Source: Rubrivivax sp.
GTDB taxonomy: Bacteria > Pseudomonadota > Gammaproteobacteria > Burkholderiales > Burkholderiaceae_C
Direction of reading: 5' to 3'
Length of the DNA: 64,000 bases
Assembly: GCA_030680415.1 (NCBI GenBank)
Contig: JAUXVE010000004.1
Location: 1-64,000, forward strand
The first letter of the stretch is position 1. Every line of letters begins with the position of its first letter. The translations under genes and the position numbers were made by a program. Positions 22,053 through 30,871 of this stretch are shown piece after piece. The notes beneath the pieces are model-generated. The model made no database searches. It was given only the letters and a program-made list of their open reading frames with translations, and was not told the origin of the DNA.

Positions 22053-22142
22053 GAAGCCCGATCGTGCCACGCCGTGCGGGATGTCCCGTGCTGGGCAGCA
22101 CGGTACGGCTTGTCGTAACCTCGGGCCCCCAAGGAGAAGACC

Positions 22143-23126
22143 ATGCCACTCGCGATCCAGATCACCGCCTACGGCGGCCCCGAACAACTCAAGCTCGTCG
22201 AGCTGCCGGTGGGCGACCCCGGCCCCGGCGAGATCCGCATCCGCCATATGGCCTGCGGCCTGAACTTCATCGACGTCTACCAGCGCACCGGGCTGTACGC
22301 CAACCCGCTGCCGCTGACGCTGGGCATGGAAGGTGCGGGCATCGTCGAGGCGGTGGGTGAGGGCGTCACGCACCTGCAGGCGGGCGACCGCGCGGCCTAT
22401 GCCAGCAACCCGCCGGGCAGCTACAGCCAGCTGCGCGTGATGCCGGCCAAGACGGTGTGCCGGCTGCCCGACGCGATCGACTTCGACACCGGCGCGGCCA
22501 TGATGCTCAAGGGCCTCACGGCGCAGTACCTGCTGAAGAAGACACTGCCCGTGCACGGCCTGCAGCCGGGCGACCATGTGCTGTTCCACGCCGCCGCCGG
22601 CGGCGTGGGCCTCATCGCCTGCCAGTGGGCCAAGGCGCTGGGGTTGCAGCTCATCGGCACCGCCGGCGGCGCCGCCAAGTGCGAGCTGGCGCTGCAGCAT
22701 GGCGCGGCGCATGTCATCGACTATACGAAGGAGGACTTCGTCGCCCGCGTCAAGGAAATCACCGGCGGCAAGGGCGTCAAGGTGGTCTACGACTCGGTCG
22801 GCAAGGACACCTTCGAAGGCAGTCTGAACTGCCTGCGGCCCTTCGGCCTGATGGCCAGCTTCGGCAACGCGTCGGGCCCGGTGCCGCCGTTTGCCGTCGG
22901 CAACCTGGGACCCAAGGGCTCGCTGTACCTGACGCGGGCCACATTGTTCACGCACATCGCCACGCGCGAGGCCACGCAGGCCATGGCCGACGAACTGTTC
23001 GCGGTGGTGGGCAGCGGCCAGGTGAAGATCCGCATCGGCCAGCGTTTCCCGCTGGCCGAAGCGGCACAGGCGCACCGCGACCTGGAAGCGCGCAAGACCA
23101 CGGGCTCGACCGTGCTGTTGCCGTAA
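22143..23126 (+). CDS. NADPH:quinone oxidoreductase, zeta-crystallin type
   Basis: A 327-residue medium-chain reductase without zinc ligands. It has the QOR opening AIQITAYGGPEQLKLVELPV, NFIDVYQRTGLY, and the NADPH site AAAGGVGLIACQWAKALG (about residues 150-167). It reduces quinones one electron at a time, with NADPH, in the cytosol. AGGAGAA lies 6 bases before the ATG. It stands alone on this strand between a divergent gene and a strong bidirectional terminator. Confidence in the family is high; the physiological quinone is unknown. Confidence 0.92.
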   Translation: MPLAIQITAYGGPEQLKLVELPVGDPGPGEIRIRHMACGLNFIDVYQRTGLYANPLPLTLGMEGAGIVEAVGEGVTHLQAGDRAAYASNPPGSYSQLRVMPAKTVCRLPDAIDFDTGAAMMLKGLTAQYLLKKTLPVHGLQPGDHVLFHAAAGGVGLIACQWAKALGLQLIGTAGGAAKCELALQHGAAHVIDYTKEDFVARVKEITGGKGVKVVYDSVGKDTFEGSLNCLRPFGLMASFGNASGPVPPFAVGNLGPKGSLYLTRATLFTHIATREATQAMADELFAVVGSGQVKIRIGQRFPLAEAAQAHRDLEARKTTGSTVLLP

Positions 23127-23131
23127 GACGA

Positions 23132-23164
23132 AAGAAGACCGCCGCGAAGAGCGGCGGTCTTCTT
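23132..23164. terminator. Bidirectional intrinsic terminator
   Basis: A perfect 14-bp stem (AAGAAGACCGCCGC with its complement) around a 5-base loop GAAGA, with T-rich ends on both strands. It sits 5 bases after the quinone reductase stop and 14 bases after the convergent ppiC-type stop, so it should serve both. Confidence 0.9.
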
Positions 23165-23178
23165 GCCGGCGGGCCGGC

Positions 23179-23991
23179 TCAGGGCTGGCTGAACTTGTAG
23201 TCGGTCCTGGCCTTGGCGCGCAGGTCTTCCTGGTACTTCTGCATGCGGGCCTGTTCCATGCGCTGCTTGAGCTGTGCCTTGACCTCTTCGAAGCCCGGGA
23301 ACGCGGCTTCGCGCGTGTCTTCCAGGCGGATGATGTGCCAGCCGAACTGGCTCTTCACCGGTGCGTCTGTCATCTGGCCCTTCTGCAGCTTGGCCAGCGC
23401 GCCGCCGAATTCAGGCACGTAGGAGTCGGCCTTGGCGAAGTCGAGGTCGCCGCCGTTCTGGCCGGAACCCGGGTCCTTGGAGTGTTTCTTGGCCAGGTCC
23501 TCGAAACTCGCGCCACCCTTGATCTGGGTGATGAGGCCCTTGGCCTCGTCCTCGCCTTCGATGAGGATGTGGCGGGCGCGGTACTCGGTGCCGCTGGCCT
23601 GGGTCTTGAACTTGTCGTATTCGGCCTGGGCCTCGGCGTCGGTGACCGGGTTCTTCTTGCGGTAGTCCTCGAACAGCTCGCGAATCAGCACGCTCTGGCG
23701 GGCGAGTTCCATGCGTGACTTGTAGTCCGGGCTGGCGGCGAGGCCGCGCTTTTCGGCCTCCTGGACGAAGATCTCGCGCAGCACGACCTGGTCGCGCGCC
23801 TGGACCTGCATCTCGGGGGCGATCTGCTGGCCGGCGCGCGCCGCTTCCTGCAGCAGCATGTCGACGCGCGCCTTGGGCACGGCCTTGCCGTTGACGATGG
23901 CGATGTTCTGGGCCGCGGCGCCCAGCGGCAGCATCAGTGCGGCCACGGCAAGGGTCAGGGCCGCGCGCGCGGCAGGAGTCATCGGCTTCAT
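23179..23991 (-). CDS. PpiC-type (parvulin) periplasmic peptidyl-prolyl isomerase
   Basis: A 270-residue exported foldase. The signal peptide MKPMTPAARAALTLAVAALM ends at GAAAQ (about residue 26). An N-terminal SurA-like helical region (VNGKAVPKARVDMLLQEAAR) precedes the parvulin domain at about 130-225 (ARHILIEGEDEAKGLITQIK, later SQFGWHIIRLED). The ATG at 23991 is chosen because it gives the signal peptide; the track start at 24036 adds a Pro/Gly-rich lead. It is last in the selO-msrB-bolA-ppiC series, 86 bases after bolA. Confidence 0.92.
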   Translation of the reverse strand: MKPMTPAARAALTLAVAALMLPLGAAAQNIAIVNGKAVPKARVDMLLQEAARAGQQIAPEMQVQARDQVVLREIFVQEAEKRGLAASPDYKSRMELARQSVLIRELFEDYRKKNPVTDAEAQAEYDKFKTQASGTEYRARHILIEGEDEAKGLITQIKGGASFEDLAKKHSKDPGSGQNGGDLDFAKADSYVPEFGGALAKLQKGQMTDAPVKSQFGWHIIRLEDTREAAFPGFEEVKAQLKQRMEQARMQKYQEDLRAKARTDYKFSQP

Positions 23992-24077
23992 CGGTGGGGA
24001 ACTTTCAGGAGTGGTGCCACGCCCGGGTGGCGGCAAGGAAGTGAGAGCCGCTTCGAGTGCGGTGGCGCGGCTTTGGT

Positions 24078-24338
24078 TCAGTCGGCGTCCGGTGCCTCGG
24101 CCACGATGGCCAATGCATGCACGCCCTGGGCGGCCAGCGGACCGAGGGCATCATACACAAGGCGGTGCCGCGCCACCCGGGACACGCCGGCGAAGCGCGG
24201 GCTGGTGATGCGCACCGTGAAATGCCGCCCTTCGCGCGCGCCGGCGTGGCCGGCATGGAGGTGGCTGTCGTCCAGCACCTCCAGCCGCTGCGGCGCCAGC
24301 GCGGCGCGCAACCGGGCCTCGATCTCCTCGGCGGTCAT
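24078..24338 (-). CDS. bolA: BolA family protein
   Basis: An 86-residue protein with the class II KH-like BolA fold. It has [20 protein letters not shown], then the glycine/His loop [15 protein letters not shown] and the helix [15 protein letters not shown]. The conserved His that ligates an Fe-S cluster with glutaredoxins is present. BolA proteins act in iron-sulfur trafficking and stress response. The ATG overlaps the msrB stop (ATGA). The track shows it only as the tail of a longer, wrong-frame ORF. Confidence 0.9.
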   Translation of the reverse strand: MTAEEIEARLRAALAPQRLEVLDDSHLHAGHAGAREGRHFTVRITSPRFAGVSRVARHRLVYDALGPLAAQGVHALAIVAEAPDAD

Positions 24339-24760
24339 TTCGGCTCGGGCTCGAAGGCGATGGCCGCCGAGTTGATGCAGAAACGCTCGCCGGTGGGCGC
24401 GGGGCCGTCGTCGAAGACATGGCCGAGGTGGCTGCCGCAATGGTTGCAGCGCACCTCGACGCGCACCATGCCCAGACTGGCGTCGACGACGCGCTCGACG
24501 ACTTCGCTGTCGATCGGCTGCCAGTAACTGGGCCAGCCGCAGCCGGCGTCGAACTTGGTGCCCGACTCGAACAGCGGCGTGCCGCAGCCCACGCACAGGT
24601 AGCGGCCGTCGTCGAAGTGGTCCCAGTACCGGCCGCTGAAGGCGCGTTCGGTGGCGGCGTGGCGCGCCACCTGGTACTGCATGGGGTCGAGGCTGGCGCG
24701 CCATTCGGCGTCGGTCTTGTGCACGGGGTAGCGCGGGTCGTCGTGATGGTGCGGTTTCAT
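24335..24760 (-). CDS. msrB: Peptide-methionine (R)-S-oxide reductase
   Basis: A 141-residue MsrB. Catalytic Cys128 is in RFCINSAAI and the likely resolving Cys74 in [10 protein letters not shown]. The zinc site is C56/C59 and C105/C108 (CVGC, CNHC). It reduces methionine-R-sulfoxide in oxidised proteins. There is no signal peptide, so it is cytosolic. Its start overlaps the selO stop and its stop overlaps the bolA start, both as ATGA, so the three genes are translated as a coupled set. Confidence 0.95.
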   Translation of the reverse strand: MKPHHHDDPRYPVHKTDAEWRASLDPMQYQVARHAATERAFSGRYWDHFDDGRYLCVGCGTPLFESGTKFDAGCGWPSYWQPIDSEVVERVVDASLGMVRVEVRCNHCGSHLGHVFDDGPAPTGERFCINSAAIAFEPEPK

Positions 24761-26244
24761 GATGAGCAGGAGACCTCCAGTTGTTGCGCCCAGGCGGGCG
24801 GAAAGCCGGCGTCGGCCTCGTGTTCGGGCTGCTCGTCGAAGGGGTGTTGCAGCACCCGCAGCAGGCGCTGCACCTCGCTGAAGTCGCTCCCGCGGGCGCG
24901 CTGGATCGCCGCTTCGGCGAGGTGATTGCGCAGCACGAACTTGGGGTTGACGCGGTTCATGCGTGCCGCGCGATCGGCGTCGATGCTGGTCTCGGCGCGC
25001 AGCCGCGCGGCATAGCGGGCGGACCAGGCGTCGAAGGCGTCGCGGTCGATGAAGAGGTCGCGCACGGCGGTGTTGGCGGCGCCGGCTCCGGTGCCGAAGG
25101 TCGCCAGCCGGCGGAAGGTGATGGTGAAATCGGCGCGGTCCTGGGCCATCAGGCGCAGCAGGTCGTCGACCAGTGCCTCGTCTTCTTCGCGTTCGGCCCG
25201 CAGGCCGAGCTTGGCGCGCAGGGCCGCCAGCAGCGCGCGCGGGTAGGCGGTCTTGTACGGCTCCAGCGCGGCCAGCGCGGCATCGGTGTCGTCGATCAGC
25301 GGCAGCAGCGCCTGCGCCAGCGCGTGCAGGTTCCACAGTGCCACGGCGGGCTGGCGCGCGTAGGCGTAGCGGCCCTGATGGTCGCTGTGGTTGCAGACGT
25401 GGCCCGGGTCGAAGGCGTCCATGAAACCAAAGGGGCCGTAATCGATGGTCAGCCCCAGGATCGACATGTTGTCGGTGTTCATGACGCCGTGGCAAAAGCC
25501 CACCGCCTGCCACTGCGCCAGCAGCGCCGCGGTGCGCCGTGTCACGGCCTCCAGCAGGCCGGCGTAGCGTGCGGCCGTGCCCTGCAGCGCCGGGTAGAAA
25601 CGTTCGATGGTGGCGTCGGCCAGGGTCTTCGACGCCGCCTCGTCCTGCGCCGTGTGCGTGAAATGCTCGAAGTGGCCGAAACGCAGGAAGCTCGGCGCCA
25701 CCCGCGTCACCACGGCAGCCGTTTCCACCGTCTCGCGGTGCACCGGCAGGGGCGAGCCCACCAGCGCCAGCGCGCGCGTGGTCGGGATGCCCAGCGCGTG
25801 CATGGCCTCGGAACACAGGTACTCGCGGATCGACGAGCGCAGCACGGCGCGCCCGTCGCCCATGCGCGAATAAGGCGTCAGGCCACTGCCCTTGAGCTGC
25901 GCTTCCATCGGCCCCATGGCGCTGTCGGCTTCGCCCAGCAACAGCGCACGGCCATCGCCAAGTTGCCCGGCCCAGACGCCGAACTGGTGTCCCGAGTAGA
26001 CGGTGGCCAGCGTGCCGCCCGGGGGCTGTACGGTGCCGGACAGCAGGGCCAGTGCGTCGTCGCCGTCGAACCAGTCGGCCCAGCCCAGTTCGCGCGCCAG
26101 CGCATCGTTGCGGGCCACCCAGTGGGCCCCGGGCAGGCCCTGCGGCAGTTGGGCGACGCTGAAAGCGGCGCCCAGGCTGCGCATCAGGCCGGCCTGTCGC
26201 CAGGCCGGGGTGGCCGCGGTGCGCCAGTGGTCGCGTGCGTTCAT
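24757..26244 (-). CDS. selO: Protein adenylyltransferase SelO (YdiU/UPF0061)
   Basis: A 495-residue pseudokinase-fold AMP transferase that AMPylates redox proteins. Family motifs include [13 protein letters not shown], the catalytic-loop region [20 protein letters not shown] and the extreme C-terminal CSS (EVSCSS). The Cys there replaces the selenocysteine of eukaryotic SelO. The start is ATG 26244 (MNARDHWRT) rather than the track's 26292. It heads the redox operon with msrB and bolA and diverges from the liv-type operon. Confidence 0.93.
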   Translation of the reverse strand: MNARDHWRTAATPAWRQAGLMRSLGAAFSVAQLPQGLPGAHWVARNDALARELGWADWFDGDDALALLSGTVQPPGGTLATVYSGHQFGVWAGQLGDGRALLLGEADSAMGPMEAQLKGSGLTPYSRMGDGRAVLRSSIREYLCSEAMHALGIPTTRALALVGSPLPVHRETVETAAVVTRVAPSFLRFGHFEHFTHTAQDEAASKTLADATIERFYPALQGTAARYAGLLEAVTRRTAALLAQWQAVGFCHGVMNTDNMSILGLTIDYGPFGFMDAFDPGHVCNHSDHQGRYAYARQPAVALWNLHALAQALLPLIDDTDAALAALEPYKTAYPRALLAALRAKLGLRAEREEDEALVDDLLRLMAQDRADFTITFRRLATFGTGAGAANTAVRDLFIDRDAFDAWSARYAARLRAETSIDADRAARMNRVNPKFVLRNHLAEAAIQRARGSDFSEVQRLLRVLQHPFDEQPEHEADAGFPPAWAQQLEVSCSS

Positions 26245-26326
26245 GCCGGGATTGTCCGCCGGCCCGGCTTGGCGCGAGGCCCTTGGGGTCATCGCGCTGT
26301 CACCAGCGAGACAATCTCTTCGGGGT

Positions 26327-26346
26327 AGTCCCTAAAGCCAGGGACT
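26327..26346. promoter_or_regulatory. 20-bp perfect inverted repeat, candidate operator
   Basis: AGTCCCT, a 6-base spacer and AGGGACT form a perfect dyad in the 153-base divergent gap between selO and the liv substrate-binding gene, 51 bases before the latter's ATG. The size and symmetry suit a dimeric regulator. No U-run follows, so a terminator is unlikely. Confidence 0.5.
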
Positions 26347-26397
26347 GTGCACTTCAGCTACCTTCCACAGACTCACCGATTCCTTCAGGAGACCACG

Positions 26398-27651
26398 ATG
26401 ACTATCCGCAGAAACGTCCTCAGCATCGCCCTGGGCAGTGCCTTGGCCCTCGGCAGCAGTGGCGCCTTCGCGCAGAAGGGCGAGACGGTCAGGATCGCCT
26501 GGATCGACGCCCTCACCGGCATGACGGCGGCGACCGGCCAGAACCAGCTCAAGGGCTTCCAGTTCACGGCCGAGCAGTTCAACAAGAGCAATCCCGCCGG
26601 CGTGAAGTTCGAGATCACCTCGTTCGACAACAAGCTCAGCCCGCAGGAAACGGTTAACGCGCTGCAGGCCGCCATAGACCAGGGTATCCGCTATGTGGCC
26701 CAGGGCACCGGCACCGGACCGGCCACCGCCATCATCGACTTCCTGAACAAGTACAACGAGCGCAACCCGGGCAAGGAAGTGCTGTTCCTGAACTACGCCG
26801 CGGTGGACCCGTCGCTGACCAACGAGAAGTGCAGCTTCTGGCACTTCCGGCTCGACGCCGACACGTCGATGAAGATGGAGGCGCTGACCACCTTCATGAA
26901 GGACCAGGCCGACGTCAAGAAGGTCTACCTCATCAACCAGAACTACGCCCACGGCCACCAGGTGTCGAAATACGCCAAGGAGAACCTGGCGCGCAAGCGG
27001 CCCGACGTCCAGATCGTCGGCGACGACCTGACGCCACTGGCGCAGACCCGCGACTTCGCGCCCTACATCGCCAAGATCAAGGCCTCGGGTGCCGATACCA
27101 TCATCACCGGCAACTGGTCGTCCGACCTCACGCTGCTCATCAAGGCGGCCAACGATGCCGGCCTCAACGCCAAGTTCTATACCTACTACGCGGTCGTCAG
27201 CGGCACCCCCACGGCAATGGGTGCCAATGCTGCCGGGCGTGTCTACGGCGTGGGCGTGCTGCCCCCGTATACCGTGCCTTCGGCGCGCAAGGTGATGGAC
27301 GAATACAAGGCCAAGTTCAACGACGACTTCTATACGGCGCAGATCTACAACGCCTATGCGCTGCTGTCGGCCGCGATGGCGAAGGCCAAGACCACCTCGC
27401 CCATCAAGGTGGCCGCGGCAATGGAAGGCCTGGAGGTGGCGGGCTTCGGTGGCGGGACGATCACGATGCGCAAGACCGACCACCAGTTGCAGCAGGCCGT
27501 CTATATCTCCCGCTGGGAGAAGGCCGGGCCCAAGCCCGACGACTACAGCGTCGAGAATACCGGCTACAACTTCAAGAACATCAAGACCTACGAGCCTTAT
27601 GTCTCCAGCACGCCGACGTCGTGCCAGATGAAGCGCCCGGGCGGCGCCTGA
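26398..27651 (+). CDS. Liv-type ABC transporter substrate-binding protein
   Basis: A 417-residue periplasmic type 1 binding protein. The signal peptide (residues 1-24, ending GAFAQ) precedes VRIAWIDALTGMTAATGQNQ, the canonical first strand and ligand loop. Two lobes follow, with GADTIITGNWSSDLTLLIKA in the hinge region. The length and GxTG-type N-terminus fit the branched-chain amino acid/amide/aromatic (HAAT) family. Ligands of this family range widely, so leucine is not assumed. An AGGAGA site precedes the ATG at 26398. It is separated from the permease gene by a strong hairpin. Confidence 0.9.
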   Translation: MTIRRNVLSIALGSALALGSSGAFAQKGETVRIAWIDALTGMTAATGQNQLKGFQFTAEQFNKSNPAGVKFEITSFDNKLSPQETVNALQAAIDQGIRYVAQGTGTGPATAIIDFLNKYNERNPGKEVLFLNYAAVDPSLTNEKCSFWHFRLDADTSMKMEALTTFMKDQADVKKVYLINQNYAHGHQVSKYAKENLARKRPDVQIVGDDLTPLAQTRDFAPYIAKIKASGADTIITGNWSSDLTLLIKAANDAGLNAKFYTYYAVVSGTPTAMGANAAGRVYGVGVLPPYTVPSARKVMDEYKAKFNDDFYTAQIYNAYALLSAAMAKAKTTSPIKVAAAMEGLEVAGFGGGTITMRKTDHQLQQAVYISRWEKAGPKPDDYSVENTGYNFKNIKTYEPYVSSTPTSCQMKRPGGA

Positions 27652-27669
27652 CCTCCGGCGTCGTCGGCC

Positions 27670-27706
27670 GGGCCCTGGGGAGCACGCTGCCCAGGGCCCT
27701 TTCTTT
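27670..27706 (+). terminator. Intrinsic terminator/attenuator inside the liv-type operon
   Basis: A perfect 10-bp stem (GGGCCCTGGG with CCCAGGGCCC), a 10-base loop and TTTCTTT. It sits 19 bases after the binding-protein stop and 14 bases before the permease start. Partial readthrough would give more binding protein than membrane components, a common arrangement. Confidence 0.85.
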
Positions 27707-27720
27707 CGGATGAACCGCGC

Positions 27721-28752
27721 TTGGACCAGATCCTTATCAACGTCCTGAACGGCATCAGCGCCGGGCTGCTGCTGTTCATGCTCAGCTCGGGGCTGACGCT
27801 CATCTTCAGCATGATGGGAGTGCTGAATTTCGCCCACGCCAGCTTCTACATGGTGGGCGCCCATTTCGCCTACTCGCTGACGCGGGTGGTGGGTTTCTGG
27901 CCCGCGCTGGTGCTGGCGCCGGTGCTCGTGGGCCTGCTGGGCGCGCTGTTCGAGCGCACCGCGCTGCGCCGCGTGCACAAATTCGGCCACGTGCCGGAAC
28001 TGCTCATCACCTTCGGCCTGTCGTTCGTGATCCTGGAACTGGTCAAGCTGATCTGGGGCCTGTCGTCGATGCCTTTCGCACCGCCCCCGTTGCTGCAGGG
28101 GCCCGCCTTCACGGTGGTGCAGTCGGTCGCCGACGGCCTGAGCCTGGTCTGGGGCGCCGCCTCGCCCGAGCGCTGTGCGTCGACGGCCGAGCTCATCGTC
28201 CACTGTTCGACATTCCCCGCCACGCGCTTCTTCATGATGGCGGTGGCCCTGGTCATGCTGCTGGCGCTGTGGCTGCTGCTGACGCGCACGCGCATCGGCC
28301 TGGTGATTCAGGCCGCCCTCACGCACCCCGAGATGGTCGAGGCCCTGGGCCACAACGTGCCGCGGGTGTTCATGCTGGTCTTCGGCAGCGGCTGCGGGTT
28401 GGCTGGCCTGGCGGGGGTGATCGGCGGCGTGACCTTCGTCACCGAACCGTCGATGGCCACCATCGTCGGCTCGATCATCTTCGTCGTCGTCGTTGTCGGC
28501 GGCATGGGCTCGCTGGCCGGCGCCTTCGTCGCATCGCTGTTGATCGGGTTGCTGCAGACGCTGCCGCTGACGGTGGACAAGTCGCTCGTCCACGTGGCCG
28601 CCAGCCTGGGCTGGTCGGTGGTGCCTGGCGACCTGGGTTACCCGCTCATGAAGATCACGCTGGCCCAGGCGGCACCCATCCTGCCCTACCTGCTGCTGGT
28701 GCTGATCCTGATCTTCAGGCCCAAGGGCCTGCTCGGCACGCGCGAAAGCTGA
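27721..28752 (+). CDS. livH: Liv-type ABC transporter permease (LivH family)
   Basis: A 343-residue inner-membrane permease with about eight hydrophobic segments. It has the LivH hallmarks LNGISAGLLLFMLSSGLTLI and GVLNFAHASFYMVGA near the start and the ATPase-contact loop TRTRIGLVIQAALTHPEMVE (about 190-210). The start is TTG 27721 (LDQILINVLNG), the only start keeping the first helix. An insertion (about 125-160) between membrane segments contains a Cys pair. It pairs with the LivM gene 4 bases downstream. Confidence 0.9.
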   Translation: MDQILINVLNGISAGLLLFMLSSGLTLIFSMMGVLNFAHASFYMVGAHFAYSLTRVVGFWPALVLAPVLVGLLGALFERTALRRVHKFGHVPELLITFGLSFVILELVKLIWGLSSMPFAPPPLLQGPAFTVVQSVADGLSLVWGAASPERCASTAELIVHCSTFPATRFFMMAVALVMLLALWLLLTRTRIGLVIQAALTHPEMVEALGHNVPRVFMLVFGSGCGLAGLAGVIGGVTFVTEPSMATIVGSIIFVVVVVGGMGSLAGAFVASLLIGLLQTLPLTVDKSLVHVAASLGWSVVPGDLGYPLMKITLAQAAPILPYLLLVLILIFRPKGLLGTRES

Positions 28753-28756
28753 GCCG

Positions 28757-30067
28757 ATGGCGCGCGCACACCAGACCCGCCCCCGCTACCGCTTCAAGCC
28801 CTGGAACGTGGGCCGCTGGGTGCTGTGGGGCCTGTTTGCGCTGGCGCTGCTGGTGGCCCCGCTGCTGTGGACCACGGGCTTCGCGCTCACCATGCTGTCG
28901 CAGATGGGCATCGCCATCGTCGCCTGCCTGGCCTACAACATCCTGCTCGGCCAGGGTGGCATGCTCAGCTTCGGCCACGCCGTGTACACCGGCCTGGGGT
29001 CCTTCCTGGCCATCCACACGCTCAACATGGTGGCCAATGGTGCGCTGGCATTGCCGATCAGCCTGATTCCGCTGGCCGGTGCACTCGGCGGCCTGTTCTT
29101 TGCCGCCATCCTGGGCTACGTCACGACGAAGAAGGCGGGGACGACCTTCGCGATGATCACGCTGGGCATCGGGGAGCTGGTCTGGTCGATGTCGCTGATG
29201 GTGCCCGAGTTCTTCGGTGGCGAAGGCGGCATCTCGGGCAACCGAGTCGTGGGCGAAGCGTTCCTGGGCATCAGCTTCGGGCCGCAGATCCAGGTCTACT
29301 ACCTGATCGCGGTGTATTGCTTCGTCTGCACCGCGCTCATGTTCGCCCTCACGCGCACGCCGCTGGGCCGCATGCTCAACGCCGTGCGCGACAACCCCGA
29401 GCGCGTCGAATTCATCGGCTACAACACGCAGCGCGTGCGCTACATCGCGTTCATGATCTCGGGGCTGTTCTCGGGCGTGGCCGGCGGCCTGGCGGCACTG
29501 AACTTCGAGCTCGTCACGGCCGAGGTGGTGGGTGCCGGCCGCTCGGGCGCCTACCTGCTTTTCGTGTTCCTGGGCGGCGCCACCTTCTTCTTCGGCCCCA
29601 TCATCGGCGCCGTGCTGATGGTGGTGGCGCTGGTGCTGCTGTCGGAGCTGACGCAGGCCTGGCTGCTGTACCTGGGCCTGGTCTTCGTGTTCATGGTGAT
29701 GTATGCACCGGGCGGCATTTCCAGCCTGATCATGATGAATCTGCGCGTGGCCAGCTTCGGCAAGCTGCGGCCGCTGCTGGGGTCCTACCTGGCGCTGGCG
29801 GGCACGGCGGCGACGATCCTGGCCGGTGCGGGGGCGATGATCGAGATGGTCTACCACCTGCAGCTCAACGAGGCGCTGGGCCCCGAGCTCAAGTTCATGG
29901 GTGCCGCGCTCAACGCCAAGAGCCTGGACAGCTGGTTCGGCGCCTGCTTCGTGCTCGCGGTGGGGGTGGCGCTGTTCGAGATGACACGGCGCCACTTCGC
30001 CCGACTGTGGGGCCAGACGCAGGAAGAGATCGAGCGCGAGATCAAGCGCCGCGAGGCAGCGATATGA
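28757..30067 (+). CDS. livM: Liv-type ABC transporter permease (LivM family), long form
   Basis: A 436-residue permease. The core has YNILLGQGGMLSFGHAVYTG, then TRTPLGRMLNAVRDNPERVE as the coupling loop. It is about 100 residues longer than usual LivM. The additional part (about 335-436) has two more hydrophobic segments (LLGSYLALAGTAATILAGAG and SWFGACFVLAVGVALFEM) and a charged cytosolic tail ending EEIEREIKRREAAI. The stop overlaps the ATP-binding gene (ATGA). Confidence 0.9.
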   Translation: MARAHQTRPRYRFKPWNVGRWVLWGLFALALLVAPLLWTTGFALTMLSQMGIAIVACLAYNILLGQGGMLSFGHAVYTGLGSFLAIHTLNMVANGALALPISLIPLAGALGGLFFAAILGYVTTKKAGTTFAMITLGIGELVWSMSLMVPEFFGGEGGISGNRVVGEAFLGISFGPQIQVYYLIAVYCFVCTALMFALTRTPLGRMLNAVRDNPERVEFIGYNTQRVRYIAFMISGLFSGVAGGLAALNFELVTAEVVGAGRSGAYLLFVFLGGATFFFGPIIGAVLMVVALVLLSELTQAWLLYLGLVFVFMVMYAPGGISSLIMMNLRVASFGKLRPLLGSYLALAGTAATILAGAGAMIEMVYHLQLNEALGPELKFMGAALNAKSLDSWFGACFVLAVGVALFEMTRRHFARLWGQTQEEIEREIKRREAAI

Positions 30068-30870
30068 CGAACCTGGCTGCGGCGGCCGGCGCCGAATTCG
30101 CCATTGAACTGCGCGACGTGCGCAAGAGCTTCGGCAAGACTGAGATCATCCGTGGCGCCAGCCTGGCCGTGCGGCCCGGCGAGCGCGTGGCCATCATCGG
30201 CCCCAACGGCGCCGGCAAGAGCACGCTCTTCAATCTCATCAGCGGCCGCTTCGGCAGCACCTCGGGCGACATCCTGCTGCACGGGCACAAGATCGACGGC
30301 CTCAAGCCCTACGAGGTCACGCGCCGCGGCCTGGCGCGCAGCTTCCAGGTCAGCAATCTGTTCACGCGGCTGTCGGTGTTCGAGAACCTGCGCTGCGCCG
30401 TGCTGTGGAGCCTGGGCTACAAGTACGCGTTCTGGAAGTTCCTGGCCGACCTGAACGACGCCAACGAGCGTGCCGAAGAAGTGATGGAGATGCTCAAGCT
30501 CGAGAAGCGGCGCGACGTGCAGGCCATGAACCTGACCTACGCCGAGCAGCGGGCGCTGGAGATCGGCATCACCATCGCCGGCGGTGCCAGCGTGATCCTG
30601 CTCGACGAACCCACCGCGGGCATGAGTCGCAGCGAGACCTCGCGCTTCGTCAACCTCATCCGCGAGGTGACCGAGGGCAAGACGCTGCTGACGGTGGAGC
30701 ACGACATGGGCGTGGTCTTCGGCCTCGCCGACAAGATCGCCGTGCTGGTCTACGGCGAGGTGATTGCCTTCGACTTGCCCGAGGCGGTGCGCAGCAACGA
30801 GCGCGTGCAGGAAGCCTATCTGGGCTCGGTGCTGGCCGACCAGCAGGCCGCTGCGGCGGCGGGCCACTGA
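30064..30870 (+). CDS. livG: Liv-type ABC transporter ATP-binding protein (LivG family)
   Basis: A 268-residue cytosolic ATPase. Walker A GPNGAGKST has Lys52; Walker B is VILLDEPTAGM, followed by the switch-His region TVEHDMGVVF. The signature region is unusual: NLTYAEQRALEIGITIA where LSYGxQR is typical. It starts with ATG 30064 overlapping the livM stop. It is coupled with the second ATPase gene, one base downstream. Confidence 0.93.
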   Translation: MTNLAAAAGAEFAIELRDVRKSFGKTEIIRGASLAVRPGERVAIIGPNGAGKSTLFNLISGRFGSTSGDILLHGHKIDGLKPYEVTRRGLARSFQVSNLFTRLSVFENLRCAVLWSLGYKYAFWKFLADLNDANERAEEVMEMLKLEKRRDVQAMNLTYAEQRALEIGITIAGGASVILLDEPTAGMSRSETSRFVNLIREVTEGKTLLTVEHDMGVVFGLADKIAVLVYGEVIAFDLPEAVRSNERVQEAYLGSVLADQQAAAAAGH

Positions 30871-30871
30871 G

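Noticed and set aside
26332-28593. 753-residue minus-strand ORF
   Set aside because: Antisense to the liv binding protein and permease; no domain.
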